From: Prevotellaceae bacterium UBA3627
GTDB taxonomy: Bacteria > Bacteroidota > Bacteroidia > Bacteroidales > Bacteroidaceae
Length of the DNA: 64,000 nt
Direction of reading: 5' to 3'
Assembly: GCA_002373375.1 (NCBI GenBank)
Contig: DFLE01000001.1
Coordinates: forward strand, 14,699-78,698
Of the stretch, positions 33,594-44,230 are shown one piece after another. Below the pieces are notes generated by a model. It searched no databases. It was not told the origin of the DNA and saw only the letters and a list, made by a program, of their open reading frames with translations. Position numbers and translations under genes: made by a program. Within the stretch, counting starts at the first letter, position 1, and every line of letters begins with the position of its first letter.

Positions 33594-36500
33594 ATGAAAA
33601 CTTTACGTTATATACTCTGCTACATTGCGGCAAGGCCGCAATGCTCCTTGAAGAACGGTGCGGCTGCTTCAGCGTGCGAGTCCCTTGCATGTGCTCGGCG
33701 TTTACTCGCGTTAACTGTTCTCGCGATTACCATGCTGCTTGGTAGCGGCGTGGAAATGTGGGCTGCTACGGAGACCACTCCTGTGGGTACTAAGGATACC
33801 GATGCTGTGGGTACTTCCTATAGCATAAGCGGCGGAACTTATATCGCAGGTGCAGGCTCTTCGTACCCTTTCGCAGAAGGGAACAAAGGTCTGAAGATGC
33901 GAATGCAAAGAGGAGGCATTGCGAATGTCAGCACTTACTCTCTAACCATCAATGTCAACAGTGGTTATGTCATAACTGGTATGGACTCGTTCTTGGACAT
34001 GAGCAATGGTGAAGGCGCAATGAAGATAACAGGAGTATATGCGGATGGAGACTATGACCATAATCTTATAAGTGAGGAGTTTCTGGCTGGCACAACTCCT
34101 AGCAGTCCTACACGTATGCCTTCTGTGTTTGGCTTCCGTGCTGCGAAGAAGTTAGAGATAGCAGTGGAACAAAACGGAGCAACAGGTTATCAGGCTATCT
34201 TTTTTGCCACGTTCACCTATGAGAAGAATACAGACTTTGAGATGATACTTAACAACACTTCTGGCACTTTGCTGACAGAGGAGGAAATCAACAGTCTGTC
34301 TGAATACAACTTCGGTGTGACATCAGCGGGGGAGCGCGTATCAGCAGATGACGTGTCTTCTGTAGCTACGGTTACAGGTAAATATCATAACTCCCATGGT
34401 AGTACGGGTGTGAGTGTCACCACCACGGTCGCCGGTCCCACGAGGTTTACTGTGGGCACGTGTGCGTATTATAACACAACGGTGATTAACCTGAAGAACG
34501 GTGACGATGTCATTGCGACAGCGAGAGCCTCTGAGGACTATCCGTTAGCTTGCTGGGAGCAGAACCATGACAATGTCGTTGAGCTGTATTATTATGGTAC
34601 AGATGCTGCCACGCTCACGCTCAGCGGTATGTCATATTGCCCGTACATCAAGGCGGAGCGCATCGCCGTCTCTGACCTGAATGTCGTTGCAGGCAAAGAG
34701 ACTATAGAGCGACCGGTCAATGATACTTACACGTTGACAAAAGGTATTGACTATACCACGTCATCAACAGGAGCCATAACTTACGCCTCAAGTGATGAGA
34801 GCGTAGCCACGGTCAGTTCTGCCGGTGTCATAACGATCGTTGACGGCGGTACTGCGACCATCACCCTGACGCAGGCTGCCACGAGTGATTATCCAAGCAA
34901 ATCACTTGAGTTCACGGTTACAGGTACGTTTGATGGAGTGCTGCCGATTATTGACAATGATATTGCGGAGGCTGCCACAGTCGGAACCTCGGTAAGCAAG
35001 ATGTTTATGCTTGCAGCGCGCGCCGCAAGTACATATAAATGGTATGTCAGCACAACCAATGCATACGAGGGCGAGGCGGTCAGCGATGCGGACAATGACG
35101 GTTCGTCGTATGTGTTCAGTCGCGCTGTTGCCGGCACCTATTATGTTTACTGCGTGCTTCATAACGAGAATGGTGACACTAAGTCTTCTATTTGTGCGGT
35201 TACGGTGCAGGATGGAGTACATACCTTTGACTTCACCTCATGGAGCAATGCCACAAAGACAAACCTGTCCGCGGATACAGAGGCATGGAAGTACAAGGAC
35301 GTGGAAGCGTACAAGGACGCGGGAGCGTGGACTATTAATGTTGCGTCAGGTAGATGGATGGCAAACGGCACTGTGATAGCAGAGACCGACAACCTTGTCT
35401 TTGACGGTCCGATGACAGGCGATGCCTATGCCGTGGTTTTCAATCAGCCTAAGGAAGGGTCGTCTGAGTTCGCTGGCTCACAGTATCTGCAGCCTAATCA
35501 GAATTACGGTTTTGTGATACCAAACGTGCGTGTTGGCTCTGTCTTGTCTATGATGATAGAGTCACACAATTCTATCAGAACACGAGGCGTGAATATCCAT
35601 GTGGGAACGGATGCAACTGGTCCTTGTCTTACTAATACTCCGGCTGCACAAATCAAGGCTGATAGCACAGCCATCTATCCTTGGACTGCGTACGATACTC
35701 CGCGTTATCCCTCAATGACGGTTACGGCGGCCTCTCTCGTCGGCACTCCTTATGAGGGTAAGGATTATGTTGACCTCTATGTCAAGCCTAACGCTATCAT
35801 ACATATATATAATATAGACTGCGACTATAACGACTTCGTGGTATGGAAGAGAGCGTTAGGTTTCAACAACCACGGCTTAACCTATGCCCTGACCAAGGGC
35901 ATTGACTATAACACGTCCTCGTCAGCGGCGATAACCTTCACTTCGTCTGATCCAGGTGTAGCCACAGTCAGCAGCACAGGCGTTATCACCTCCGTGGCTG
36001 ACGGCGAGGCTGTCATAACATTGCGTCAGGCTGCCCACGATGGTATGCCGGCAATAGAGAAGAGCATCACCGTCACGGTTGACGGCACGGTGTATATCAC
36101 GTATGACAAAGGTGAGACAGGAGCGGTCGGCACCCTGCCAGCCAACTCCACCGCAGAGCGTGGCAGCTCCATTACTTTGCCTTATCAGCCAAACAAATTA
36201 CTATATAAGACAGGCTGCACGCTTGTAGGCTGGAACGACGGCGCTACAGACTATGCTGTCGGCTCCGCATATCCTGTGACAGAAAATGTCACCCTGACCC
36301 CGGTTTTCCGTGCCAACACCAAGACACTTGATGCTCTTGAGAACAATGTGACAGCCACATGGTATTTCGGAAAGAGTAATGGAGCCCCAAGCGTGGCTTG
36401 GGAACACAGTGGCAATCAGTATCTCGTCACACAGTCAGATGTGGAGGGCGAGACACAGGATATGCCTTTGATAGTCAACACAGATGCTGGTAAGTTCAAT

Positions 36501-39500
36501 AACTCTGGCCGTACCGACCAGTGGGCACAGGTCAACGGTGGCACCAAGTTCATCATCCCTGCCGTCAGCGGCATGAAGATAGAGTTCATGAACTTTTTCA
36601 GCAAGCCTTCAGGCACTATCACCGACGGCAGCCTGTCAACGGATATGACCGTCTCTGGCCTGAAGATGTCATATACATACGTAGGCAACGCCTCTACCGT
36701 GACCGTCACAGTCAATGAGGGCGGTTACGGAAGCGGACTTATCGTAACCTATCCTCGTCTGCCTAAGCCAGAGATAACCGGCGACCTCGCCTCTTCTTAC
36801 ACAGTAAGGAGCGGCTCGCCAAAGACTCTCAAGGTAGAGGTCAGCGGCGCCACACGCTACCAGTGGTATAAGAACACTACGGCAAGTACCACTGGCGCTA
36901 CAGCCATCAGTGGTGCCACCACCGCCACATACACCGTGGCAGAGCCTGCAGAGGGAGAGTACTACTACCTTGCAGCAACCAACAGCTACGGCACGGTGAC
37001 ATCAAACATCACTACGCTTAGAATAACCACCCATACCTTTGACTTCACCGTCTGGAGCGACGACACAAAGGCAAACCTGCGTGCGGGTTCGTGGGCCAAC
37101 GCCGGCACCACCAAGCCCTCGTCCAACTGGAGCGACGTGGAATTAGAGAGTACTACGACCGGTCCTACGGATGCAACTCGTGACAACTGCTTCTGGCAGA
37201 TAAATACAGAGAGCGGCACGCTCCATGCCGACGGCAAGGAGATAAGCGAGCTGAAAGGCCTCTCCTTCTGCAACACCGTGGGGCGCAGCCTCGCCATAGC
37301 CCTTGACTATCCGTCAACTGACCTTGGTACCTACCACGGCGGCTCATACCTATGGCTCGGCGGCAAGACAGGCACGGACTATTTCACCATCCCTGCCGTC
37401 AAGGTAGGCTCGGTTATTAAGATAGGTATAGAGAGCCACAAGTCAAGTGACGCACGCGGCATAACACTGAAGGTCAACGGTACAGAGCTGAAGGCTCCCG
37501 ACGGCAGCAGCGTGCCTCTGCCCACCACATACGTGGAGCAGGAGTGGCTGGTGAAAGGCAGCGGCGACGAGGAGTACGTCAATGTAATTGTGCACCACAC
37601 CAACGGCTGCCACATATATTATATAGACTGTGACATGGCAGGCTTCTCCATGCTTAACACCAGTTATGTAGTCAAGACAGGCGAGAGCTATCTGCTCGAG
37701 TCAGGTACCGACTATGAGAATATCAGTGGTGCGCCTGTTACATATACCTCAGGCAATACAGACCTCACCACCATATCCTCTGACGGACTGATACGTATGT
37801 TGCGTGGCGGCACCGTGACAATCACGGCGCACCAGGATGCCAACGGTATATACTCAGCGTCAGACCAGACCTTCACCGTCTCCTCCACCAATGCACAGTT
37901 GGAGGTGTCGGCGGAGCCTCTGTCACTCGTTATTAACGATGCCAAGGTAAAGTACCAGACGGTAAAGGTGTCGCTCACGGGTACAGACTTCACCCCTTAC
38001 TCTACAGCCAGCCTCGCTGTAAGTGGCTCATCAGCAAATATCACCGTCGCTCCGACTTCCTTCAAGGTGGAGAATGACGGCACCATATCACAGCAGTTCA
38101 CTGTTACCTATGCCACGGACGCTGTGGATAACGGCGGCACGCTCACGCTCACCTTCGCCGCAGAGGACAAGACAAAGAGCATCAGCCTGCCTTACAGCCG
38201 CAGCGTGGCATACGCCGGCACGGCTCTCAGCGATGTCACCGGCTATCGTCAGTGGGACTGGAGCGGAGCCTCGGCCGATGTCATGTCAAAGAGCAAGGAC
38301 GGCCAGATGGCATTCGCAGATGCCGAAGGCACATGGCCGGCAGGTGTTACCGACGCTGAGGGCTATTACGGCGGCACGCAGTATCTGGCAGGTGTCGGAC
38401 AGTATCTCTCAAAGACCGACGGATGCTTCCAGGGCTCAGAGCTCTATTTCCATAACACAGTGCCTGGCACCATTGAGGTGGTGTTCTCTAACACTGGCGC
38501 ATCGGAGCGCCCATACCGTTACCTCAACGTCAACGGTGTTAACACCGCTTTCCGTTCAAAGGCTGTTGACAAGGTGACATCAGGCTTGATAAAGGTGCCG
38601 GCAGGAGGTGTCACCATACAGGGACGCTTCAATGACGAGGAAGGCGACGAGATAACCGACTCCATAGGCTTCGGTCCGCAATACCTGCGTATATATAAGG
38701 TGACATTCTCGCCTAATGCCAACGCACCTGTTGTCACACTGAACAATGACAACGCAACGTTCACCCTTGCCACAGACGATCCTGACGATGTGATATACTA
38801 TACCATCGACGGCACCGAGCCTGATGCCATCGACGGCATAAGATACGTGCCCAACCTTGATGACAACCAAGTGGATCAGGGCATACACCTTGATATGAAT
38901 GTGACGATAAAAGCCATCGCCACCAACAGTAAGAAGAATAACTCCGACGTAGTGTCTAAGACTACAAAGTTCAAGACCTATAAGATGAATGTCACAGCCA
39001 TACCGCGTGCGGGTGGTTATGTGGTGTTCACGCCAGAGTCAGAGAACAACAGCTACACCAAGGGTACCAAGGTGGCTATGCGCATCGTAGCCAAGGCCGG
39101 TTACGGCTTCACCGGATGGGCTCTTACCCGCGGCGCTGACGCTTACAGCACCGAATATACCGACACCGTGGTTATCACCAGCGGCACCAACGAGCGTTTC
39201 ATATACTTTGAGAAAGGTCCGGAGGGAACGGTGAGGTATGATGTTCAGCACGCGATATTCATGAACAGAACATTCTCAGACGGTACTGCTACCCCTGAAG
39301 ACCTCTCTGCCACTAAGCTGATAAATGGTGTTGAGGAAACGGTATTGTTTGGTTCTGTTGACAAACAGGCAAACTTGTATGACTATGCTCTTCTCAGTGC
39401 GGAGGATGAGATGTATGAAGCCATAAAAGGTTACGATAAGTTTATGAGTGGCGGACTGACATCTACATCAATCTTTGTCCCGGGAAACTATGGATTGTAT

Positions 39501-42500
39501 TGTTCGTTTGATGCCTCATCAGTGTTGACCTTGAAGTATTGGTTGGACGCAGACTCTTTGAAGGAGAACAAGCAGGTGCGTTATGAGCTTGGCGAGAACA
39601 AGTTCTTCGAGAGAGGTGGTCAGACTGTGACGCTGATACCTGTATTCCGTTACAGCGGACTGCAGAATAACCTCAATACCCGTCGCTCTTCAGCCAATAT
39701 GACGTGGGACTTCCGTACAGGTTACGGAGCTCAGCCTATGACGCTGGGCAGCGAGAACGAGTATTACTACTCCACCCATTGTGACATCGAGGCGCGCGAC
39801 GGCAGCAACCTCACCATCGACGTGCCGATAAAGATCAACACCACTGGGGCTAAGGTGGTTGACGTTGACGGCAACAAACTCACAAACGAGCTGGTGGACT
39901 CATGGATGTCTATCACCGAGGGCACCGTTATCGCCTTGCCTTCAGGTCAGAACGCACAGTTCACCCTTGCCACATACCAGCCTGTACTCCGTGGAGGCAC
40001 CACCATCAACGGACGTGAACCGGATAATATAGACGATGAGTACATCACTCGCAACAATGACGGCGCGTACCTCTATACATGGACGGTGCCGGAGGTTGAC
40101 CTTGAGGCCACCCTCCGCATAGGTAACGACTTCTCTTACTATCAGTATCTCACCGCGCACCTGCCAAACGCGGAGTACCAGTACCTTAACTTTACCACCA
40201 ACAATGCGAGCATGGGTACGGTGTCTGTCTCCCCGGCAGGCATACAGAGCGCGCGTGGACAGGCTTACACCAATAACGCCACCGTAACTCTTACCGCCAA
40301 CCGCAGCAAGTACTATGAGCTGAAATACTGGCAGGACGAGGAGGGCTACCGCTTCTACGTGCGCAACTGCGACTATGACGCCCAGACAGGCGACTACCTG
40401 CATAAGGCAGGACAATATACCGATGAGGAGGGCAACGTGCTGGGTACCTTCGATGGTCGCAGAATCAACGACGTGCCTTACAAGTGGACATCTGACACAC
40501 CGGACGACCTGCAGTTTGACATGACGAAATACATCTCCCTCACCGCACACTTCGGTCAGAAGAAGTCTTACTACGTTGACTTCTCGGCAGGCGGCGAGGC
40601 AGCCGGTCTGCCTCCTTACCAGCAGCATGTGGAGTGGGACGAGAAGTTCACCATGCCTGCACATAACCAGCACCTCTACATAGAGGGCTACACCCTCGAC
40701 TACTACACCGACCGTCAGGGCAACCTCTATAACTTCGGTGGGCAGTATCAGGTGACTGATGATATATCAGTTGACGGCGACCTGTTGCTGACACCTCACT
40801 TTACGGCAAACACAGTGTCGCGCGGACAACTCGAGTCTGCCTCCACCATACAATGGCCGTTGTCATCGGCTCTCGGAGCTCCAGCCATATATTACCAGAA
40901 CTCTATGGGTCTGACTGTTGACCAGCTCGATGTCAACGGCACCAAGATTGACCTGCCTCTCAACATTAACGGCAGCAGCGGCGCGGTGATGAACGCCGAC
41001 CAGAGCAGCGTGGTGGCTGAGAGAAGCTGTACGGTCAACAAGAACGCCGTGTTCACACTCCCTGTAACGTCTAACTGCACCATTGAGTTGCACTCAGACG
41101 CGGGCGAGATAAAGAGCACCACCATCGCCGGCACATCTACATACACCACCAAGAGTAGCGACGGCAAGACGGTGACCCTCGACTATACGGGTGTCAACGC
41201 CGATGAGCAGATAAAGTTCGCCGGTGATGGCGGCAGCCGCTTCACATATGTCAAGGTTACGTATAACCCCGTGGGCGGACAGCCGGAGCTTACTGACGTG
41301 ACGATAGACGGCGTGGCCGTCAGTCCTGCAGACCTCAACACGCTGAAGACTGACAACACTCTGAAGAAGAGCTACACACCTACCTACAGCGGCAACAATA
41401 TGCCGGTAGTGGCGGCTACTACCACAAGTAACGGCACCACCGTCATAACACAGCCTACACCAGCCAACCCTGTCTCTACCATCTTGTTAAAGACAGCAGG
41501 TGGCGTGACGGTGGCAACCTATAACATAGCATTCAATGTCACGAGTACTACTGCTCCTACAGTGGGTGCGGTCACCGTGAATGGCAGCGATGCCAAGAAC
41601 GTCACGGTCACTAATGCAGAGACAAAGGGTGTCATAGCCATCACGCTCGACCATGAGGCCGGCAGCGTGACCCTTGCCGACAACACAGGTCTGGGTCAGC
41701 AGATGAAGGCTGTCACAGACGGCAACACGCTGAAGTTCTCTTACTGGGATTTGGAGTATGGCCATACGTACACCCTCACCATCCCTGCCGGCACGTTGAA
41801 GGACGTGTACGGCAAGGCGTACGGACAGGCAGTGACCGTAACCTTCACCACCAAGGCAGAGCCAGACAATGTGCCGCATACGTTGTTCAACTTCGTGGTG
41901 ACACATAAGCAGAGCTTCGACGGCAAGACACAGACAGCAGGGGAGCGCGAACAGGTACTCCCTGACGAAGTGCTCGCCAACCTCGATGCCAAAGGCATAG
42001 AGTACGGTACGCTTGACGAGGGCTTGGCAAAGGCCAATGCTGCCGGCGGTACAGACCGTTACTATATCTTCGTGCCTGACGGTGAGTATCAGATGCAAGG
42101 TACGGAGACACTTAACGGCACCTTTGGCGACCATAAGGACAACGCAAGCAGCAAGCCGCAAGAGGCAAAGGCGATAACGGTCAACGACTACCATAACGGA
42201 CAGTCTTATGTCAAGCGTGACAATGTGTCTGTCATAGGTCAGAGTCAGGACAGTACCATCATCTTCAGTGACCCATATATATATGGTATATCATATACTA
42301 ATACGCTCGGCGTGACAGCCAAGAAGGAGAATGCGTATTTCCAGGACTTCACCGTCGAGAACCGCTACTCTCTGTTCCAGGTGGCTCAGAACCTCAGTAA
42401 TCCTGGAGGACAGTCAGCCGCTGTCTATGACCGTGGTGTACACTCTATATGGAAGAATGTGACGATGAAGGGATATCAGGATACCTATGTGTCTGGATCT

Positions 42501-44108
42501 TGCACCTCGTCAACACTAGGTAAGTCTCCTGGTTTCTACCGCACGCACCGTTACTATGAGGACTGCTCCGTATGGGGTACGGTCGATTTCATCTGCGGTG
42601 GAGGCGATGACTGGTGGGAGCGTCCTACGATGGTGCTGCGTAAGCGTACTACTCCTAACAACATCGTGGCGGCAAGCCATGTGTCTAAATACACATCTAC
42701 ATCCTACGTCGGCGCGGACTATCTCTATGATGAGCCGTGGGGATATGTGTTCAATAACGCGGTGGTAAGATGTGAGAGTGCCGAGGCTGCCGCACTGCAA
42801 GACGGCAAGTATAACATCGGACGTTGCTGGCAGGGCTCGCCTAACCAGACGTTCCTCTACCCGGTATATGAGGCCATACCTACATCAGTGGGTTACACTG
42901 TCATGTCCAAGAACCTCGTCTGCCGTATGCACGAGTACGGCTCCATGAATGCCGACGGTACTATAGCTGACCTTACAGGACGTACGCTACGTGCCGCTTC
43001 GCCAGCTGCAGGCTCCGACGACTGCATACTCACCGCCTCACAGGCTGCTGAATATACCCTGCACAACGTGCTGGGAGGAGACACGGGATATGACCCTACG
43101 GAATACACCCGCCAGGTGGATATGGACAATGTCTCGCTGACCCCCTCTGACCAGGGCATAACGTGGAGCGGCAATGACAGGGCCCTATGCTACTTTATCT
43201 TCCGTCAGAACGAGGAGACAGGACAGTTCGAGTTCTTCGATATTTGTACTACTCCGGTCTATCAGCCTGACAGTACGCAGAACGGACGCGTGTTCTGTGT
43301 CCGTGCCGCCAACGAACGCGGCGGACTGGGAAAGCCGTCGAAGACCATCAAATATCGTATGCTGGGCGGCTATCTCCTCACGGTCAACCATGTGGCTGGT
43401 CTGGGAGAGGAGAGTGCCAACAAGGAAGAGTGGAAGGGCTGGAGTACTATCTGCCTGTCCGATAACGCACTGGTTCCGTCCGTCAGTGTCGATGATGACG
43501 GCACCGATGGCGACGGCGACATCACTGTATATGGGGCGCAGGGAACCCTTGACGGCACTAACGTCATAAAACTGAGAAAAGTATCCTATCTCAGGGCCGG
43601 ATGCGGATACGTGGTACATGCCACCACAGGAGAAAAGTCAAAGAACTATATGTTCAGATATACATGGGACGCAGACCATGTCAGCCTTACCGAGAACGAC
43701 AGCTACCTTGGCGGCAATCCTACGGACAAGGACGTGGCCGTAGGTACGGTCAACTGCTACACCATGGCATACAAGAAGACCATCAACCCCGACTGCGTGG
43801 GATTCTATAAGTTCATCGGCGACGAGATACCTGCCCACAGGGCATATCTCACCGTTGAGACGCTTGCCGGCAAGGGCTTCGACTTCGACACGGCCGAGGC
43901 AAAGGGTATGCGCTTCCTCTTTGACGATGGCGATGAGGACTATTACATTGACTCCGATGCCGACGGCATCAGTACTGTCAATACCACGGCAGGTAACGGC
44001 GGTGACACCGTCTTTGACCTCAGCGGACGCAGGCTCGACCGCTCGCAGCTCCGTAGGGGAATGGTCTATGTCATTGGCGGAAAGAAAGTGCTGTGGCAGG
44101 GCGAATAG
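33594..44108 (+). CDS. Giant secreted multidomain protein with CE8 pectinesterase domain
   Basis: 3504 residues. A ~57-residue N-terminus ends in a signal sequence (LLALTVLAITMLLGSGVEMWAA). Modules: Big2-type domains near 375-440, 760-830 and 1350-1430 (TYTLTKGIDYTTS pattern, also in the pectate lyase at the left edge); Ig-like domains near 480-540 and 1056-1146; an InlB repeat near 833-910; a chitobiase-C-like domain near 1716-1790; a second InlB region near 2320-2400; a SwmB-like domain near 2650-2755; and a pectinesterase helix near 2763-3136. The esterase keeps QDT near 2959, GTVDFICGG near 2993 and GRCW near 3074, matching the Gln/Asp, Asp and Arg active-site residues of family CE8. The C-terminus (VFDLSGRRLD ... 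GGKKVLW) matches that of the preceding giant. Likely role: surface or secreted de-esterification of pectin, complementing the pectate lyase. Confidence 0.87.
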   Translation: MKTLRYILCYIAARPQCSLKNGAAASACESLACARRLLALTVLAITMLLGSGVEMWAATETTPVGTKDTDAVGTSYSISGGTYIAGAGSSYPFAEGNKGLKMRMQRGGIANVSTYSLTINVNSGYVITGMDSFLDMSNGEGAMKITGVYADGDYDHNLISEEFLAGTTPSSPTRMPSVFGFRAAKKLEIAVEQNGATGYQAIFFATFTYEKNTDFEMILNNTSGTLLTEEEINSLSEYNFGVTSAGERVSADDVSSVATVTGKYHNSHGSTGVSVTTTVAGPTRFTVGTCAYYNTTVINLKNGDDVIATARASEDYPLACWEQNHDNVVELYYYGTDAATLTLSGMSYCPYIKAERIAVSDLNVVAGKETIERPVNDTYTLTKGIDYTTSSTGAITYASSDESVATVSSAGVITIVDGGTATITLTQAATSDYPSKSLEFTVTGTFDGVLPIIDNDIAEAATVGTSVSKMFMLAARAASTYKWYVSTTNAYEGEAVSDADNDGSSYVFSRAVAGTYYVYCVLHNENGDTKSSICAVTVQDGVHTFDFTSWSNATKTNLSADTEAWKYKDVEAYKDAGAWTINVASGRWMANGTVIAETDNLVFDGPMTGDAYAVVFNQPKEGSSEFAGSQYLQPNQNYGFVIPNVRVGSVLSMMIESHNSIRTRGVNIHVGTDATGPCLTNTPAAQIKADSTAIYPWTAYDTPRYPSMTVTAASLVGTPYEGKDYVDLYVKPNAIIHIYNIDCDYNDFVVWKRALGFNNHGLTYALTKGIDYNTSSSAAITFTSSDPGVATVSSTGVITSVADGEAVITLRQAAHDGMPAIEKSITVTVDGTVYITYDKGETGAVGTLPANSTAERGSSITLPYQPNKLLYKTGCTLVGWNDGATDYAVGSAYPVTENVTLTPVFRANTKTLDALENNVTATWYFGKSNGAPSVAWEHSGNQYLVTQSDVEGETQDMPLIVNTDAGKFNNSGRTDQWAQVNGGTKFIIPAVSGMKIEFMNFFSKPSGTITDGSLSTDMTVSGLKMSYTYVGNASTVTVTVNEGGYGSGLIVTYPRLPKPEITGDLASSYTVRSGSPKTLKVEVSGATRYQWYKNTTASTTGATAISGATTATYTVAEPAEGEYYYLAATNSYGTVTSNITTLRITTHTFDFTVWSDDTKANLRAGSWANAGTTKPSSNWSDVELESTTTGPTDATRDNCFWQINTESGTLHADGKEISELKGLSFCNTVGRSLAIALDYPSTDLGTYHGGSYLWLGGKTGTDYFTIPAVKVGSVIKIGIESHKSSDARGITLKVNGTELKAPDGSSVPLPTTYVEQEWLVKGSGDEEYVNVIVHHTNGCHIYYIDCDMAGFSMLNTSYVVKTGESYLLESGTDYENISGAPVTYTSGNTDLTTISSDGLIRMLRGGTVTITAHQDANGIYSASDQTFTVSSTNAQLEVSAEPLSLVINDAKVKYQTVKVSLTGTDFTPYSTASLAVSGSSANITVAPTSFKVENDGTISQQFTVTYATDAVDNGGTLTLTFAAEDKTKSISLPYSRSVAYAGTALSDVTGYRQWDWSGASADVMSKSKDGQMAFADAEGTWPAGVTDAEGYYGGTQYLAGVGQYLSKTDGCFQGSELYFHNTVPGTIEVVFSNTGASERPYRYLNVNGVNTAFRSKAVDKVTSGLIKVPAGGVTIQGRFNDEEGDEITDSIGFGPQYLRIYKVTFSPNANAPVVTLNNDNATFTLATDDPDDVIYYTIDGTEPDAIDGIRYVPNLDDNQVDQGIHLDMNVTIKAIATNSKKNNSDVVSKTTKFKTYKMNVTAIPRAGGYVVFTPESENNSYTKGTKVAMRIVAKAGYGFTGWALTRGADAYSTEYTDTVVITSGTNERFIYFEKGPEGTVRYDVQHAIFMNRTFSDGTATPEDLSATKLINGVEETVLFGSVDKQANLYDYALLSAEDEMYEAIKGYDKFMSGGLTSTSIFVPGNYGLYCSFDASSVLTLKYWLDADSLKENKQVRYELGENKFFERGGQTVTLIPVFRYSGLQNNLNTRRSSANMTWDFRTGYGAQPMTLGSENEYYYSTHCDIEARDGSNLTIDVPIKINTTGAKVVDVDGNKLTNELVDSWMSITEGTVIALPSGQNAQFTLATYQPVLRGGTTINGREPDNIDDEYITRNNDGAYLYTWTVPEVDLEATLRIGNDFSYYQYLTAHLPNAEYQYLNFTTNNASMGTVSVSPAGIQSARGQAYTNNATVTLTANRSKYYELKYWQDEEGYRFYVRNCDYDAQTGDYLHKAGQYTDEEGNVLGTFDGRRINDVPYKWTSDTPDDLQFDMTKYISLTAHFGQKKSYYVDFSAGGEAAGLPPYQQHVEWDEKFTMPAHNQHLYIEGYTLDYYTDRQGNLYNFGGQYQVTDDISVDGDLLLTPHFTANTVSRGQLESASTIQWPLSSALGAPAIYYQNSMGLTVDQLDVNGTKIDLPLNINGSSGAVMNADQSSVVAERSCTVNKNAVFTLPVTSNCTIELHSDAGEIKSTTIAGTSTYTTKSSDGKTVTLDYTGVNADEQIKFAGDGGSRFTYVKVTYNPVGGQPELTDVTIDGVAVSPADLNTLKTDNTLKKSYTPTYSGNNMPVVAATTTSNGTTVITQPTPANPVSTILLKTAGGVTVATYNIAFNVTSTTAPTVGAVTVNGSDAKNVTVTNAETKGVIAITLDHEAGSVTLADNTGLGQQMKAVTDGNTLKFSYWDLEYGHTYTLTIPAGTLKDVYGKAYGQAVTVTFTTKAEPDNVPHTLFNFVVTHKQSFDGKTQTAGEREQVLPDEVLANLDAKGIEYGTLDEGLAKANAAGGTDRYYIFVPDGEYQMQGTETLNGTFGDHKDNASSKPQEAKAITVNDYHNGQSYVKRDNVSVIGQSQDSTIIFSDPYIYGISYTNTLGVTAKKENAYFQDFTVENRYSLFQVAQNLSNPGGQSAAVYDRGVHSIWKNVTMKGYQDTYVSGSCTSSTLGKSPGFYRTHRYYEDCSVWGTVDFICGGGDDWWERPTMVLRKRTTPNNIVAASHVSKYTSTSYVGADYLYDEPWGYVFNNAVVRCESAEAAALQDGKYNIGRCWQGSPNQTFLYPVYEAIPTSVGYTVMSKNLVCRMHEYGSMNADGTIADLTGRTLRAASPAAGSDDCILTASQAAEYTLHNVLGGDTGYDPTEYTRQVDMDNVSLTPSDQGITWSGNDRALCYFIFRQNEETGQFEFFDICTTPVYQPDSTQNGRVFCVRAANERGGLGKPSKTIKYRMLGGYLLTVNHVAGLGEESANKEEWKGWSTICLSDNALVPSVSVDDDGTDGDGDITVYGAQGTLDGTNVIKLRKVSYLRAGCGYVVHATTGEKSKNYMFRYTWDADHVSLTENDSYLGGNPTDKDVAVGTVNCYTMAYKKTINPDCVGFYKFIGDEIPAHRAYLTVETLAGKGFDFDTAEAKGMRFLFDDGDEDYYIDSDADGISTVNTTAGNGGDTVFDLSGRRLDRSQLRRGMVYVIGGKKVLWQGE

Positions 44109-44127
44109 TGATTAAATAATGTCAGAT

Positions 44128-44169
44128 AACAAAATGTCAGCAAGACTACGGTTTTGCTGACATTTTGTT
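44128..44169 (+). terminator. Terminator after the 3504-residue gene
   Basis: A 16-pair perfect stem AACAAAATGTCAGCAA / TTGCTGACATTTTGTT with a GACTACGGTT loop lies 20 bases after the stop. The 3' arm supplies the T-rich tail (ATTTTGTTGTTT). Confidence 0.85.
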
Positions 44170-44230
44170 GTTTATTCACCTCTTTTGCTGACGCTAAAAC
44201 TTAATAAGTGTTAAATACAGAAGGGACTCG

